DNA of 64,000 nt, taken from the NCBI RefSeq assembly GCF_000585215.1, contig NZ_AONC01000002.1, forward strand, positions 1 to 64,000, written 5' to 3'. Shown piece by piece: positions 7,722 through 15,406 of this stretch; the first letter of the stretch is position 1; each line of letters opens with the position of its first letter. The translations under genes and the position numbers were made by a program. The notes beneath the pieces are model-generated. The model was not told the origin of the DNA. It searched no databases and was given only the letters and a program-made list of their open reading frames with translations. The stretch comes from Imhoffiella purpurea (GTDB lineage: Bacteria; Pseudomonadota; Gammaproteobacteria; Chromatiales; Chromatiaceae).

Positions 7722-8798
7722 TCAGACCAGCTCGCGATAGACCGCGAGATTGGCCTCGACCATGGCGTCGATGGAGAACTCGCGCACCATGAGGGCGCGT
7801 CCCGCCTGGCCGAGGATCCGTCGGCGCTCGGGGTCGGACAAGAGGATTGCGATGGCCCGGCGCAGGGCCAGCGGATCGCCCGGCGGCACCAGCAGACCAT
7901 TCTCGCCGTCGCGCACCGCCTCGGGGATGCCGCCGGCCCGGCTCGCGACGATGGGGACGCCGGCGCTCGATGCCTGGAGCAACGAGACCCCGAGCCCCTC
8001 CATGAGGGCCGGATGCACGATGAGATCGAAACAGGGCAGCAGCTCCGGTAGGTCGTCGCGGAAACCGGCCAGGACGACCCGGCCGGTCCAGCCCTCGCGC
8101 TCGACGCGCTCGCGCAGCGGCCCGGCCAGGGGGCCTTTGCCGAGAAAGACGACACGCAGATCGGGATGGGCGTCGAACAGGGGCGGCAGTGCGTCGAGCA
8201 GGACGGCATGCCCTTTGCGCTCGATGAGCTGGGCGATCACGCCGACCAGCAGGGCCTCCGGCTCGACCCCGAGCCGCGCGGCGGCCTGGGACCGCTCGCA
8301 GGGATGGGCATAGCTCTCGAAATCGACCGCGCTGCGTGCCAGCCGCAGCTTGTCCGGCGGCAGACCCTCGCCGACCAGGACCCGGCCGATCCCCTCCGAG
8401 ATGGCGATCACCCGGTCGTGCAGCCGGTACTTGAGGGCGACCAGCCAGCGCGGCTCCGGATTGTCGACCCGTCGGGTGTGAATGACCGGCACACCGGCGA
8501 GACGCCCGGCGATCCCGCCCATGACGTCCGCCCCGATCCGGCTGTGCAGATGGATCAGGTCCGGCTCGTGGGCCCGGATCAGACGCCGCAGGCGCATCGC
8601 CATCAGCGGATCGGCGTCGCCGTGCATGGGCATGCCCATGACCTGGGCGAACGGCTCGGCGGCGGCGGCGAGGGGGCAGCCGCGCGGACAGGCGAGCAGG
8701 TTCCGGTGCCCGCGCGCGGCCAGTCCGCGCAGCAGATTCAGCACCTGGAAGGCACCGCCGTAGAGATGACGCCCACCCTCGACGTGCAGCACCCTCAT
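7722..8798 (-). CDS. Glycosyltransferase family 4
   Basis: 358 residues from MRVLHVEGG at 8798; longer upstream frames are Arg/Gly-rich and not credible. GT-B fold: an N-terminal GGAFQVLNLLRGLAARGH segment, then a C-terminal domain with GVIAQLIERKGHAVLLDALP and the EX7E-type motif HPALMEGLGVSLLQASSAGVPIVAS. The start overlaps the stop of the upstream heptosyltransferase as ATGA, so the two are translationally coupled. The likely substrate is a nucleotide sugar added to a cell-surface glycan such as LPS core or O-unit; the exact sugar cannot be told. Confidence 0.9.
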   Translation of the reverse strand: MRVLHVEGGRHLYGGAFQVLNLLRGLAARGHRNLLACPRGCPLAAAAEPFAQVMGMPMHGDADPLMAMRLRRLIRAHEPDLIHLHSRIGADVMGGIAGRLAGVPVIHTRRVDNPEPRWLVALKYRLHDRVIAISEGIGRVLVGEGLPPDKLRLARSAVDFESYAHPCERSQAAARLGVEPEALLVGVIAQLIERKGHAVLLDALPPLFDAHPDLRVVFLGKGPLAGPLRERVEREGWTGRVVLAGFRDDLPELLPCFDLIVHPALMEGLGVSLLQASSAGVPIVASRAGGIPEAVRDGENGLLVPPGDPLALRRAIAILLSDPERRRILGQAGRALMVREFSIDAMVEANLAVYRELV

Positions 8799-9835
8799 GC
8801 CGTCACCCCCAGCACCTGCCGGGCGGTCTCGACGACCTCGTCGGTGGTGATGGCGCGCATGCAATCGAAGCGGCCCTCGCAGGTCGGCCGTCTCTTGCAG
8901 GGCGAACAGGGCAGCGGATGGTAGAGCACCCTGGCGTCCTCCCGGGTGGTGTCCAGATAGGGACAGGTGGAGCCGAACAGCAGCAGGCTCGGCGTACCGA
9001 AGGCGATCCCCATGTGACCGAGCCCGGTATCCACGGCGACCAGCAGGTCGGCCCGGTCGATGACGGCCGCCGCCTCGGTGAGACTGGTCTGGCCGGTGAG
9101 ATCGACCAGATGCTCCTCGGCCTCGTCGGCGATGCGCTGCCCGGCCGCGCGGTCCGCCGGACCGCCGAGCAGCACCGGGACCAGACCGAAGGCATCCCGG
9201 ATGCGTGGCGCGAGACGCGCCCAGTGACCCTCGAACCAGTGCTTCTGAGGCCGGGTGGTGAAGGGACAGAAGACGGCATAGCCGCCGCCGAGCTCCTCGC
9301 GCGCGATGAGCGCCTCCGCGAAGGCCGACTCGGCGGGACCATAGTGGACCGCCATGCGGAAGTCATCGACGGGCAACCCGAGCTGCTCGGCCAGATAGAG
9401 ATATTCGGACCCGATCCGGTCCGGATCGCCGCCGCGATCCAGGCGGCGGGTCATGAGCCACTGGCTGCCCTCGCGCGAACCGAGTCCGACGCGCTCGCGG
9501 GCGCCCGACAGCCAGGTCAGCAGACCGCTCTTGAGCAGCCCCTGGAGATCGATGGCCAGATCGAAATCGCGCGCGATCAGGTTCTCGCGCAGGGTCAGGA
9601 CGCAGTTCCGGAGCTCGCCGAAACGACGCTCGCGCAGCAGCTGCTGCCAGCGGCGCAGGGGGCAGACGATCACCTCGTCCAAGTCGGGGTGGCGATCGAG
9701 TAGCGCGGCGCATTCGGGCTGGACCAGCCAGCAGATGCGCGCTTGCGGCCATCGGCGTCTCAGAGCCGCGATCAGGGGGGAGGAGAAGACGATGTCTCCG
9801 ATGGCGCTGAGTCGAACGACGAGAATGGATTTCAT
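8795..9835 (-). CDS. Glycosyltransferase family 9 (LPS heptosyltransferase)
   Basis: 346 residues from MKSILVVRLSAIGDIVFSSP at 9835, the standard opening of heptosyltransferases. Other family marks are the FCPFTTRPQKHWF motif near the middle, LGGPADR, and VAVDTGLGHMGIAFGTPSLLLFG, the ADP-heptose-binding motif near the C-terminus. A late cysteine group (CSPCKRRPTC) follows the nucleotide-binding part, as in many WaaC/WaaF-like proteins. It transfers heptose to the inner core of lipopolysaccharide on the cytoplasmic face. Together with the overlapping GT4 gene downstream it is part of an LPS core set. Whether it is heptosyltransferase I or II is not resolvable here. Confidence 0.9.
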   Translation of the reverse strand: MKSILVVRLSAIGDIVFSSPLIAALRRRWPQARICWLVQPECAALLDRHPDLDEVIVCPLRRWQQLLRERRFGELRNCVLTLRENLIARDFDLAIDLQGLLKSGLLTWLSGARERVGLGSREGSQWLMTRRLDRGGDPDRIGSEYLYLAEQLGLPVDDFRMAVHYGPAESAFAEALIAREELGGGYAVFCPFTTRPQKHWFEGHWARLAPRIRDAFGLVPVLLGGPADRAAGQRIADEAEEHLVDLTGQTSLTEAAAVIDRADLLVAVDTGLGHMGIAFGTPSLLLFGSTCPYLDTTREDARVLYHPLPCSPCKRRPTCEGRFDCMRAITTDEVVETARQVLGVTA

Positions 9836-9971
9836 GCGAATCGCGCCGGGTGTCGCGGCCTGATGTCGGAAATGGGGTCTCGGGCATCCGCGATGCGCCG
9901 CGGAACCGAGGCGGAATGGTCGACATGTTAGCATCCACTCCGCGCCCGACGCGCCTGAGAGGAGGCTATCC

Positions 9972-11255
9972 ATGACGCACAAGACCATCGCCTTCATCGA
10001 ACCCGGACCGAACCTCGTCCAATTTCTCGCGGCGGTCGGCCGGCGACTGGGTCCCGACCATCGAGCGGCCTTCTTCTCGACTCGGGTCAAGAGCCGCAGC
10101 CTGCTGCGCCGGCTCGGCCAGGATCCGCAGCCGCGACGGCGGTCCAGACCGGACGCGGACGCTGGACCGCCGCTGGACATGGCGTCCTTGCTGACGCGGC
10201 TGCGCAAGACGGGCGACCGTGCCCTGGTGGAAGCGCGTTCGCCCGAGGTGATCCAACTCGCTCGCGACCTCGACGACTTCCTCGATCGGCACGAGCCGGC
10301 CGGCATCTTTCTCTGGAACGGATCGGGCCTCAGCGCGGCCATCGCCGATCAGCTGGCGAGCCGGCGCGGCATCCCCCGGATCTTCGCCGAGAACGGCTAT
10401 CTGCCCAACACCCTTCAGGTGGATCCGCAAGGGGTCAATGCCTTCGCCTCGATCGGTCGCGGGATGGATCTGGACGAGATCCGTTCACTGAGCTACGGCC
10501 CGGAGCAGATCCGGGAATTCGAGCGGATGCTCGCCGACTACCGAGCCGGCCGGGCACCGCGGCGCACGCTGCCGCCCGAAGGACGGGTGCGCCCCTCCCC
10601 GCTCGCCTATCTGATCCAGGCCTGGCACGACTGGCGCGAGCGCGATCACCATATCGACGGCAATCGTCTGATCCCGCGCGAGATCCCGACGCTGCCGGAG
10701 AGGTTCGTCTTCTTTCCCCTGCAGGTCCGCAGCGACAGCCAGCTCACCATGCATTCGCCCATCTACGGCAACCGGCTCGACCAGGCGATCGCGGATCTCA
10801 GGGAGGCCATCGGCGCGGTCGCGCCGAACCTGAAGCTGGTCGTCAAGCTCCATCCGGCGGATCTGGGCAAGACGGACTACGATCCGATCGTGCGGGAGTT
10901 CCCGGACGTGATCTGGATCGGCGGCGGCGACGTGCGGGGAATCCTGCGGGCGGCCGAGTGCGTCGTGACCGTCAACTCCACGGTCGGGATCGAGGGACTC
11001 CTCTTCGACAAACCCGTGGTGACGCTCGGCGACAACTTTTATGTCCGAGAGGGACTGGTCCATCCAGTGACTGAACGCCAGCAGCTCGCGGCCCGATTGT
11101 CCGAGGCACTGACCAGGCCGCCGGACCGGGAGCTGATCGCCCAGTATCTGCGCTACCTCTATTTCCACGCCTTCGTCCGCGCCCATTGGCGCGACCATTC
11201 GCCCGCCTCGCTCGACAATCTGGCTCGGCGCATCCGGCTGATGGCCGGGGACTAG
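9972..11255 (+). CDS. Capsule polysaccharide biosynthesis protein, KpsS/LipB-like
   Basis: 427 residues from an ATG at 9972 with GAGAGGAGG about ten bases upstream. It has the shape of Pfam capsule_synth proteins (KpsS/KpsC, LipA/LipB), which add the Kdo linker to phosphatidylglycerol for capsule or related glycans: an N-terminal half with GIPRIFAENGYLPNTLQVDP, the strand FVFFPLQVRSDSQL, then LKLVVKLHPADLG and a final VVTVNSTVGIEGLLFDKPVVTLGD. It is divergent from the heptosyltransferase genes. The stop codon lies in the left arm of a strong hairpin (11253-11296). Confidence 0.85.
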   Translation: MTHKTIAFIEPGPNLVQFLAAVGRRLGPDHRAAFFSTRVKSRSLLRRLGQDPQPRRRSRPDADAGPPLDMASLLTRLRKTGDRALVEARSPEVIQLARDLDDFLDRHEPAGIFLWNGSGLSAAIADQLASRRGIPRIFAENGYLPNTLQVDPQGVNAFASIGRGMDLDEIRSLSYGPEQIREFERMLADYRAGRAPRRTLPPEGRVRPSPLAYLIQAWHDWRERDHHIDGNRLIPREIPTLPERFVFFPLQVRSDSQLTMHSPIYGNRLDQAIADLREAIGAVAPNLKLVVKLHPADLGKTDYDPIVREFPDVIWIGGGDVRGILRAAECVVTVNSTVGIEGLLFDKPVVTLGDNFYVREGLVHPVTERQQLAARLSEALTRPPDRELIAQYLRYLYFHAFVRAHWRDHSPASLDNLARRIRLMAGD

Positions 11256-11320
11256 CCGGCGGCAAATCGGCATGTCGGCCGGTGCGCCGCCGGCTATTTC
11301 GCAGTAAAAAACTGCGAAAT
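11253..11320 (+). terminator. Two adjacent strong hairpins after the capsule gene
   Basis: Hairpin 1 has 11-base perfect arms TAGCCGGCGGC (11253-11263, including the stop codon) and GCCGCCGGCTA (11286-11296). Hairpin 2 has 10-base perfect arms ATTTCGCAGT (11296-11305) and ACTGCGAAAT (11311-11320) around AAAAA. There is no T run after either on the plus strand, so hairpin 2 could equally be an operator for the small peptide genes downstream. Confidence 0.5.
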
Positions 11321-11345
11321 GACCACCTATTGAACATGGTATTCA

Positions 11346-11373
11346 TTGACGTTTGAGCCAATGGTTCTATCTT
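11346..11373 (+). promoter_or_regulatory. Candidate sigma-70 promoter for the twin 34-residue peptide genes
   Basis: TTGACG (11346-11351), a 16-base spacer, then TATCTT (11368-11373). Transcription would start near 11380, giving an about 140-base leader before the first peptide gene. The 10-base palindrome 11296-11320 lies just upstream and could be its regulator site. Confidence 0.4.
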
Positions 11374-11517
11374 GGAAACCGAGGGCGGTCGGAACAAGTG
11401 ACTGGGCAGAGAAGTATGAAGCCAGCGAAGACAGCACTTGGTCCCTGTTTCGGTGACAGAAGAGCGAACAGGGTTTGTCCGATCAAATATGCACATATCA
11501 GAAACGAGGTGATCGAC

Positions 11518-11622
11518 ATGACCCAAGAAACCGTGCGCAGTAACGAGCGTCGCGCATTCTGGCTCGCAATCGCCATCTGTGTGGTTCCGCTGATTCCCTA
11601 TGCACTGCGGGGAGGTGCCTGA
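11518..11622 (+). CDS. 34-residue single-span membrane peptide, copy 1
   Basis: MTQETVRSNERR, then a hydrophobic span FWLAIAICVVPLIPYAL, then RGGA and stop. The ATG at 11518 is preceded by ACGAGGTGATCGAC, a good ribosome site. A second copy 182 bases downstream encodes the same peptide except for the last residue (A versus S), while eight codons differ only at silent positions. That pattern argues strongly that the peptide is translated and under selection. Basic residues flank the span, and there are no His residues and one Cys. I do not recognise the family. It is not a light-harvesting polypeptide (no ligand His) and does not look like CydX or KdpF. It could be a small partner of a membrane complex or a membrane-active peptide. 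Confidence 0.75.
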   Translation: MTQETVRSNERRAFWLAIAICVVPLIPYALRGGA

Positions 11623-11699
11623 GGACGGGTACTTCCGTTCGACGCCGATCCTCTCCATCCATATCAGCCATCCGCAACCATCGAACCGAGGTGAACGAC

Positions 11700-11804
11700 A
11701 TGACCCAAGAAACCGTGCGTAGCAACGAGCGTCGTGCATTCTGGCTCGCAATCGCCATCTGTGTGGTTCCGCTGATTCCCTATGCCCTACGTGGCGGATC
11801 CTGA
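11700..11804 (+). CDS. 34-residue single-span membrane peptide, copy 2
   Basis: The same peptide as copy 1, ending RGGS. It has its own ribosome site (CCGAGGTGAACGAC before the ATG at 11700), so the ribosome site and spacing are duplicated too. Silent differences cluster at the 3' end (ALRGG codons). A strong terminator follows 77 bases after the stop. The 77-base spacer between the copies shows no further gene. The two are probably one bicistronic transcript from the promoter near 11346. Confidence 0.75.
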   Translation: MTQETVRSNERRAFWLAIAICVVPLIPYALRGGS

Positions 11805-11881
11805 ACGTCGCGCATGACACCAAGGATGGGGTGACCGGCTCCTGGATCATCCTCATCGATCCAGGAGCATCCTCCACCGCA

Positions 11882-11909
11882 ACGGGGCCTCAGGCCCCGT
11901 TCTTCATTT
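11882..11909 (+). terminator. Rho-independent terminator after the twin peptide genes
   Basis: ACGGGGCC (11882-11889), loop TCA, GGCCCCGT (11893-11900), then TCTTCATTT. It abuts the stop codon of the convergent glycosyltransferase (11904-11906), so it may serve both transcripts. Confidence 0.7.
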
Positions 11910-13037
11910 CGGCACGGCCTCGGTAGCCAAGGGCGGCAACCCCATGGCCTCCAGATATATGTCCGTGCTCGACTCGATCTCGTAGGGACGAACCGCAGCT
12001 TTCAGCAGATCGGCAGGCAGTGGCGCATCCAGGGTGGCGCGCATGGCCTCGGCCAGGCCCTCCGCGTCACCGACGGACACCAAGAGGCCATAGCGGCCAT
12101 GCCCCAGGATCTCGCGCGGACCGCTCGGACAGTCGGTCGAGACGACCGGCGTGCCGACCGCAAGCGCCTCGATCAGCACGAAACCCAGCCCTTCCCAGCG
12201 CGAGGTGAAGGCGAAGAGATCCGCATGGGCCATGTAGGCATAGGGGTTGGACACGTAGCCGGGCAGATCGAAGTCCTGGGCGATCCCGAGCTGCTCGGCC
12301 AGGACCAGGAGCCGCTCGCGCGCGGCCCCCTTGCCGAGGATCATGAGCCGGCAGGGACGCTGGGCGCGCAGCAGGGCGAAGGCGCGCAGCAGGGTCTCGA
12401 AGTCCTTGCGGCTGCAGAGTTCGCCCGCGCTCAGGATGATCGGCGATCCCGGCTGAGCGAACCAGGGATGATCGGGAAGCGGCTGAGCGGTCTCGAACAG
12501 CGCCGCCGGAACGACGGGGGGCGGCACCACCCGGATATGGGATCGCGCCAGCCCCGTGTAGTCGGCCATGTCGTCCGCCACACCCTGGCTGGCGACGATG
12601 ACCTGATCCGCGAACGGATAGAGATGCCCCATCGAACGGCGCTGGACCCAGCGCTCGAAGGCGCCGCGGCTGGCCAGGTCGATCGAGATGGTGGTGCCCG
12701 AGCGCAGCACCAGACGCGTCGGCGCCCGAGCCAGCAGACGGGCGAAGAGCGCGACCCGGTTCACCCGATCCTTGTCCGAAAGCATGGCCGCGGGCCGATA
12801 GCGTCTGAGATAGCGCGCAACCGCGGGCAGACAGGCCAAGGTGTGACGCGAACCCAGATCGATCACGCGCACTCCGTCTGGGGTATCGACCAGTTCCGGA
12901 CCATGCCGGCGCACCTTGAGCAGATCGACCCGGTAGCCGCGCCGAGCCAGCGCCGGGATCAGATGGCGGGCCGCGCGGTCGACTCCGCTGTGGCCGGAGG
13001 TGGAGAAAAAACAGGCGATACGGATCGGATCGGGCAT
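11904..13037 (-). CDS. Glycosyltransferase family 4
   Basis: 377 residues from MPDPIRIACFFSTSGHSGV at 13037; a longer start at 13076 is possible but lacks family similarity. It is a GT-B enzyme: the C-terminal domain shows ILSAGELCSRKDFETLLRAFALL, MILGKGAARERL and the EX7E motif FTSRWEGLGFVLIEALAVGTPVVSTD with CPSGPREIL, typical of retaining GT4 sugar transferases such as GalNAc or hexose transferases of LPS and capsule. It converges on the twin peptide genes and is separated by 129 bases from the next upstream gene. It likely belongs with the nearby heptosyltransferase and capsule genes in surface glycan synthesis. The donor sugar is unknown. Confidence 0.9.
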   Translation of the reverse strand: MPDPIRIACFFSTSGHSGVDRAARHLIPALARRGYRVDLLKVRRHGPELVDTPDGVRVIDLGSRHTLACLPAVARYLRRYRPAAMLSDKDRVNRVALFARLLARAPTRLVLRSGTTISIDLASRGAFERWVQRRSMGHLYPFADQVIVASQGVADDMADYTGLARSHIRVVPPPVVPAALFETAQPLPDHPWFAQPGSPIILSAGELCSRKDFETLLRAFALLRAQRPCRLMILGKGAARERLLVLAEQLGIAQDFDLPGYVSNPYAYMAHADLFAFTSRWEGLGFVLIEALAVGTPVVSTDCPSGPREILGHGRYGLLVSVGDAEGLAEAMRATLDAPLPADLLKAAVRPYEIESSTDIYLEAMGLPPLATEAVPK

Positions 13038-13166
13038 GAGGTACTCGTCGGCGGGACGACCTGAATGGGGGATCAAGACATCCGAGCTCTAGGAAGTCCC
13101 GATCTTACCCGAACGAGAGCGGCCGGCCTGAAGCGATTCGCCCCTGTATCCCGAGCCATCCGAGGC

Positions 13167-13844
13167 TCAGAGGAAATTCCTCGGCGGATACAGCCTTGCC
13201 TCGGGCAGAGATTCCGCCTCGTTGATGCACCGGGTCAGTAACCGATCGGCCTCGACCGGACCGATGGCCTCCGCCGTCGCCACATAGACCGCGTGGAAGA
13301 GGCGCGCGAGATCCGCATCCGTCGCCGTCTCGAGCGCTTCGATCCGGACCTGCCCCGCCGACCAGGCCACGAAGGCCCTGTCAAGCGGCTCCGAGACGCG
13401 GACCTTCTTCTTCCTTTGCCTCAGCGAGTGACTGAACTCCTGCATGGCATCGGACCCTTCCATGTGCACCCCGGCCAGGATATTCGTCACCATGCAGACG
13501 AATACCACCCAGCTTGGACGTGTCTGAGTCGGCGCCGGAGTCTCGGGTTCCCGATCCGGTGCCGCCGGCGGCACCGGATCGGACACCGAGGAGGAATCCG
13601 CTTGGGTTCCCGATTTCAGCAGAAAATGATACAGGGCTCGCCTGAGATCGTGACGCTGTTTCGTCGACAGATCGATCAGACCGGCCGTCTCCGCGACGAA
13701 GGCGATGATGTTGATCGATGGGCTGTCGGCGAACCCCGAATCCCAGAGCCGAAGCGCCGATCGGGCATCCTCTGGTTCCAAGGCTTCGGAGAGCGCGAGA
13801 CGAACGGCCTCTCGCCGCTGGGTGGCGGACATGGTGTTTGCCAT
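13167..13844 (-). CDS. Hypothetical protein co-transcribed with the ammonium transporter
   Basis: 225 residues; starts ten bases after the amt stop on the same strand. No signal peptide or membrane span is visible. An N-terminal helical part (residues 1-80) is followed by a Pro/Glu/Thr-rich linker (about 85-115) and a C-terminal helical part with a basic RQRKKK patch and a conserved-looking end, CINEAESLPEARLYPPRNFL. I do not recognise a family. Tight linkage to amt is the only clue and suggests a role in ammonium uptake or its control, replacing the more usual GlnK partner, which is not here. An independent function is equally possible. Confidence 0.7.
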   Translation of the reverse strand: MANTMSATQRREAVRLALSEALEPEDARSALRLWDSGFADSPSINIIAFVAETAGLIDLSTKQRHDLRRALYHFLLKSGTQADSSSVSDPVPPAAPDREPETPAPTQTRPSWVVFVCMVTNILAGVHMEGSDAMQEFSHSLRQRKKKVRVSEPLDRAFVAWSAGQVRIEALETATDADLARLFHAVYVATAEAIGPVEADRLLTRCINEAESLPEARLYPPRNFL

Positions 13845-13854
13845 GGCTGTGCGC

Positions 13855-15168
13855 TCAGGATTTCCCGCGGTGGGTCAGATCGCTGTGGAACTCCGGATAC
13901 CCGACCTCGTAATGCTCGGTGATGTCGAGACCGCGCTGCTCGTGCAGGCTGTCGGCCCGCAGCCCGATCAGGCGATCCATCACCCAGAAGAGGATGAATG
14001 AGATTCCGAAGGTCCAGACGAAGCAAACCCAGATGCCAATCAGCTGAATCAGGATGCGATCCGGATCGAAGAGGCCGTCGCGATGGAACAGCCCTGCGGC
14101 GAGCGTGCCCCAGACCCCGCAGAAGCCGTGCACCGGAATGGCGCCGACCACGTCGTCCAGCCTCAAGCGAGCCATGAGATCCTGTCCCAGACAGACCAGG
14201 ATCCCGGCGACGAACCCGGTGAGCACGGCGAACGGCAGATCGATCGAGGCGCAGCCGGCCGTGATGGCGACGAGCCCACCGATCGCGGCGTTCACCGTGG
14301 TGGTCATGACGGTCGTGCGGCGGGTGAGGCTCTGGAAGATCAGGGCGCCGACGAAGGCGGATGCGGCGGCCATGTGGGTATTGAGGGCGATCGGCCCGAT
14401 GTCGGGACTCGCCGTCAGCGTGCTTCCCGCATTGAATCCGAACCAGCCGAGCCAGAGGATGAAGGCGCCGAGCGCGACGTTGGGGAGATTGTGCCCCGGG
14501 ATCTCGCGCGCGGCACCCGAGCTGCTGAACCGGCCCAGCCGTGGGCCGATGACGATGACGGCGGCGAGCGCGCACCAGGCGCCGACCGAGTGCACCACGG
14601 TCGATCCGGCGAAGTCCACGAATCCCATCCTCGCGAGCCATCCCTCTCCACCGAACCACCCGCCCCAGGCCCAGGACCCGAAGACCGAATAGATCAGCGT
14701 CGTGATGAGAATGGAGACGAGCACATAGGGCAGGAACCGCATGCGCTCGGCGACGGCACCGGACACGATGGTGGCCGCGGTGGCCGCGAACATGATCTGG
14801 AAGAGCAGAAAGGCGGCATCGCGCCCGTCGTGAACGCCGGTCGCGAAATGATCGGTTCCCAGCCAGCCGCTTGGGTTCGCGCCGAACATGACGCCGAATC
14901 CGACCAGCCAGAAGGCGAGCGCCCCGAAGCTCATGTCGGCGTAATTCTTCATGATGACGTTGATCGCGTTCTTCGAACGGGCCATTCCGTTCTCGAGCAG
15001 GGCGAAGCCCGCCTGCATGAAGAACACCAGAGCGGCGGCGATCACCACCCAGCTAATGTCGGCAGAGGTCTGCAACGGACCCCCATCGGCCAGTGCCGGC
15101 CGGGTGACGAAGAGACACAGGATTACGAGAAAAGGGATGGGGCTGCGGGGGTGGCGGAAGAACGGCAT
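13855..15168 (-). CDS. amt: Ammonium transporter (Amt family)
   Basis: 437 residues: a cleavable signal peptide (LVILCLFVTRPALADGG), then eleven hydrophobic helices. Family motifs are ADISWVVIAAALVFFMQAGFA, KNYADMSFGALAFWLVGFG, the first pore histidine in VVHSVGAW and the second in IPVHGFCGVWGTLAAGLF. It moves ammonium across the inner membrane as a trimer. The C-terminal cytoplasmic tail (GLDITEHYEVGYPEF) is the part usually contacted by PII proteins. It is followed ten bases later by an unknown gene in the same operon. No glnK is adjacent, unlike in many bacteria. Confidence 0.93.
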   Translation of the reverse strand: MPFFRHPRSPIPFLVILCLFVTRPALADGGPLQTSADISWVVIAAALVFFMQAGFALLENGMARSKNAINVIMKNYADMSFGALAFWLVGFGVMFGANPSGWLGTDHFATGVHDGRDAAFLLFQIMFAATAATIVSGAVAERMRFLPYVLVSILITTLIYSVFGSWAWGGWFGGEGWLARMGFVDFAGSTVVHSVGAWCALAAVIVIGPRLGRFSSSGAAREIPGHNLPNVALGAFILWLGWFGFNAGSTLTASPDIGPIALNTHMAAASAFVGALIFQSLTRRTTVMTTTVNAAIGGLVAITAGCASIDLPFAVLTGFVAGILVCLGQDLMARLRLDDVVGAIPVHGFCGVWGTLAAGLFHRDGLFDPDRILIQLIGIWVCFVWTFGISFILFWVMDRLIGLRADSLHEQRGLDITEHYEVGYPEFHSDLTHRGKS

Positions 15169-15278
15169 ATCCGTCAGACCTTGAATTCGCTTGTGAGGAT
15201 GGATGGATACCGCCAGCGGCCGTGCAGCCGATGACGAAACAGAAAAAACAATGGATTGAAAAGAAGTCTTGGGTGCGG

Positions 15279-15316
15279 ATTATAGGGAAATTCCCTTAAT
15301 TGAACGCTGACGTTCA
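15279..15316 (-). promoter_or_regulatory. Candidate promoter/operator upstream of amt
   Basis: On the minus strand a perfect TATAAT lies at 15284-15279, flanked by the palindrome GGGAAATTCCC (15285-15295) and the inverted repeat TGAACG-CTGA-CGTTCA (15301-15316). No good -35 box is seen at 17 bases, so activation by a bound protein is likely. No sigma-54 site was found here. Confidence 0.4.
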
Positions 15317-15406
15317 GTGTATTACGCACCCGTGACCGATCCGATGGCGCGGCCGCAGCGAGCCTGTACCATGTACCTAGGCGAGGCCAGGAGAGGAACA
15401 TGGCTC

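Noticed and set aside
11518-11804. Twin 34-residue peptides as light-harvesting antenna polypeptides
   Set aside because: They lack the histidine that ligates bacteriochlorophyll and are shorter than alpha or beta antenna chains.
15169-15406. Sigma-54 promoter for amt
   Set aside because: No TGGCAC-N5-TTGC-like sequence on the minus strand in the upstream gap.
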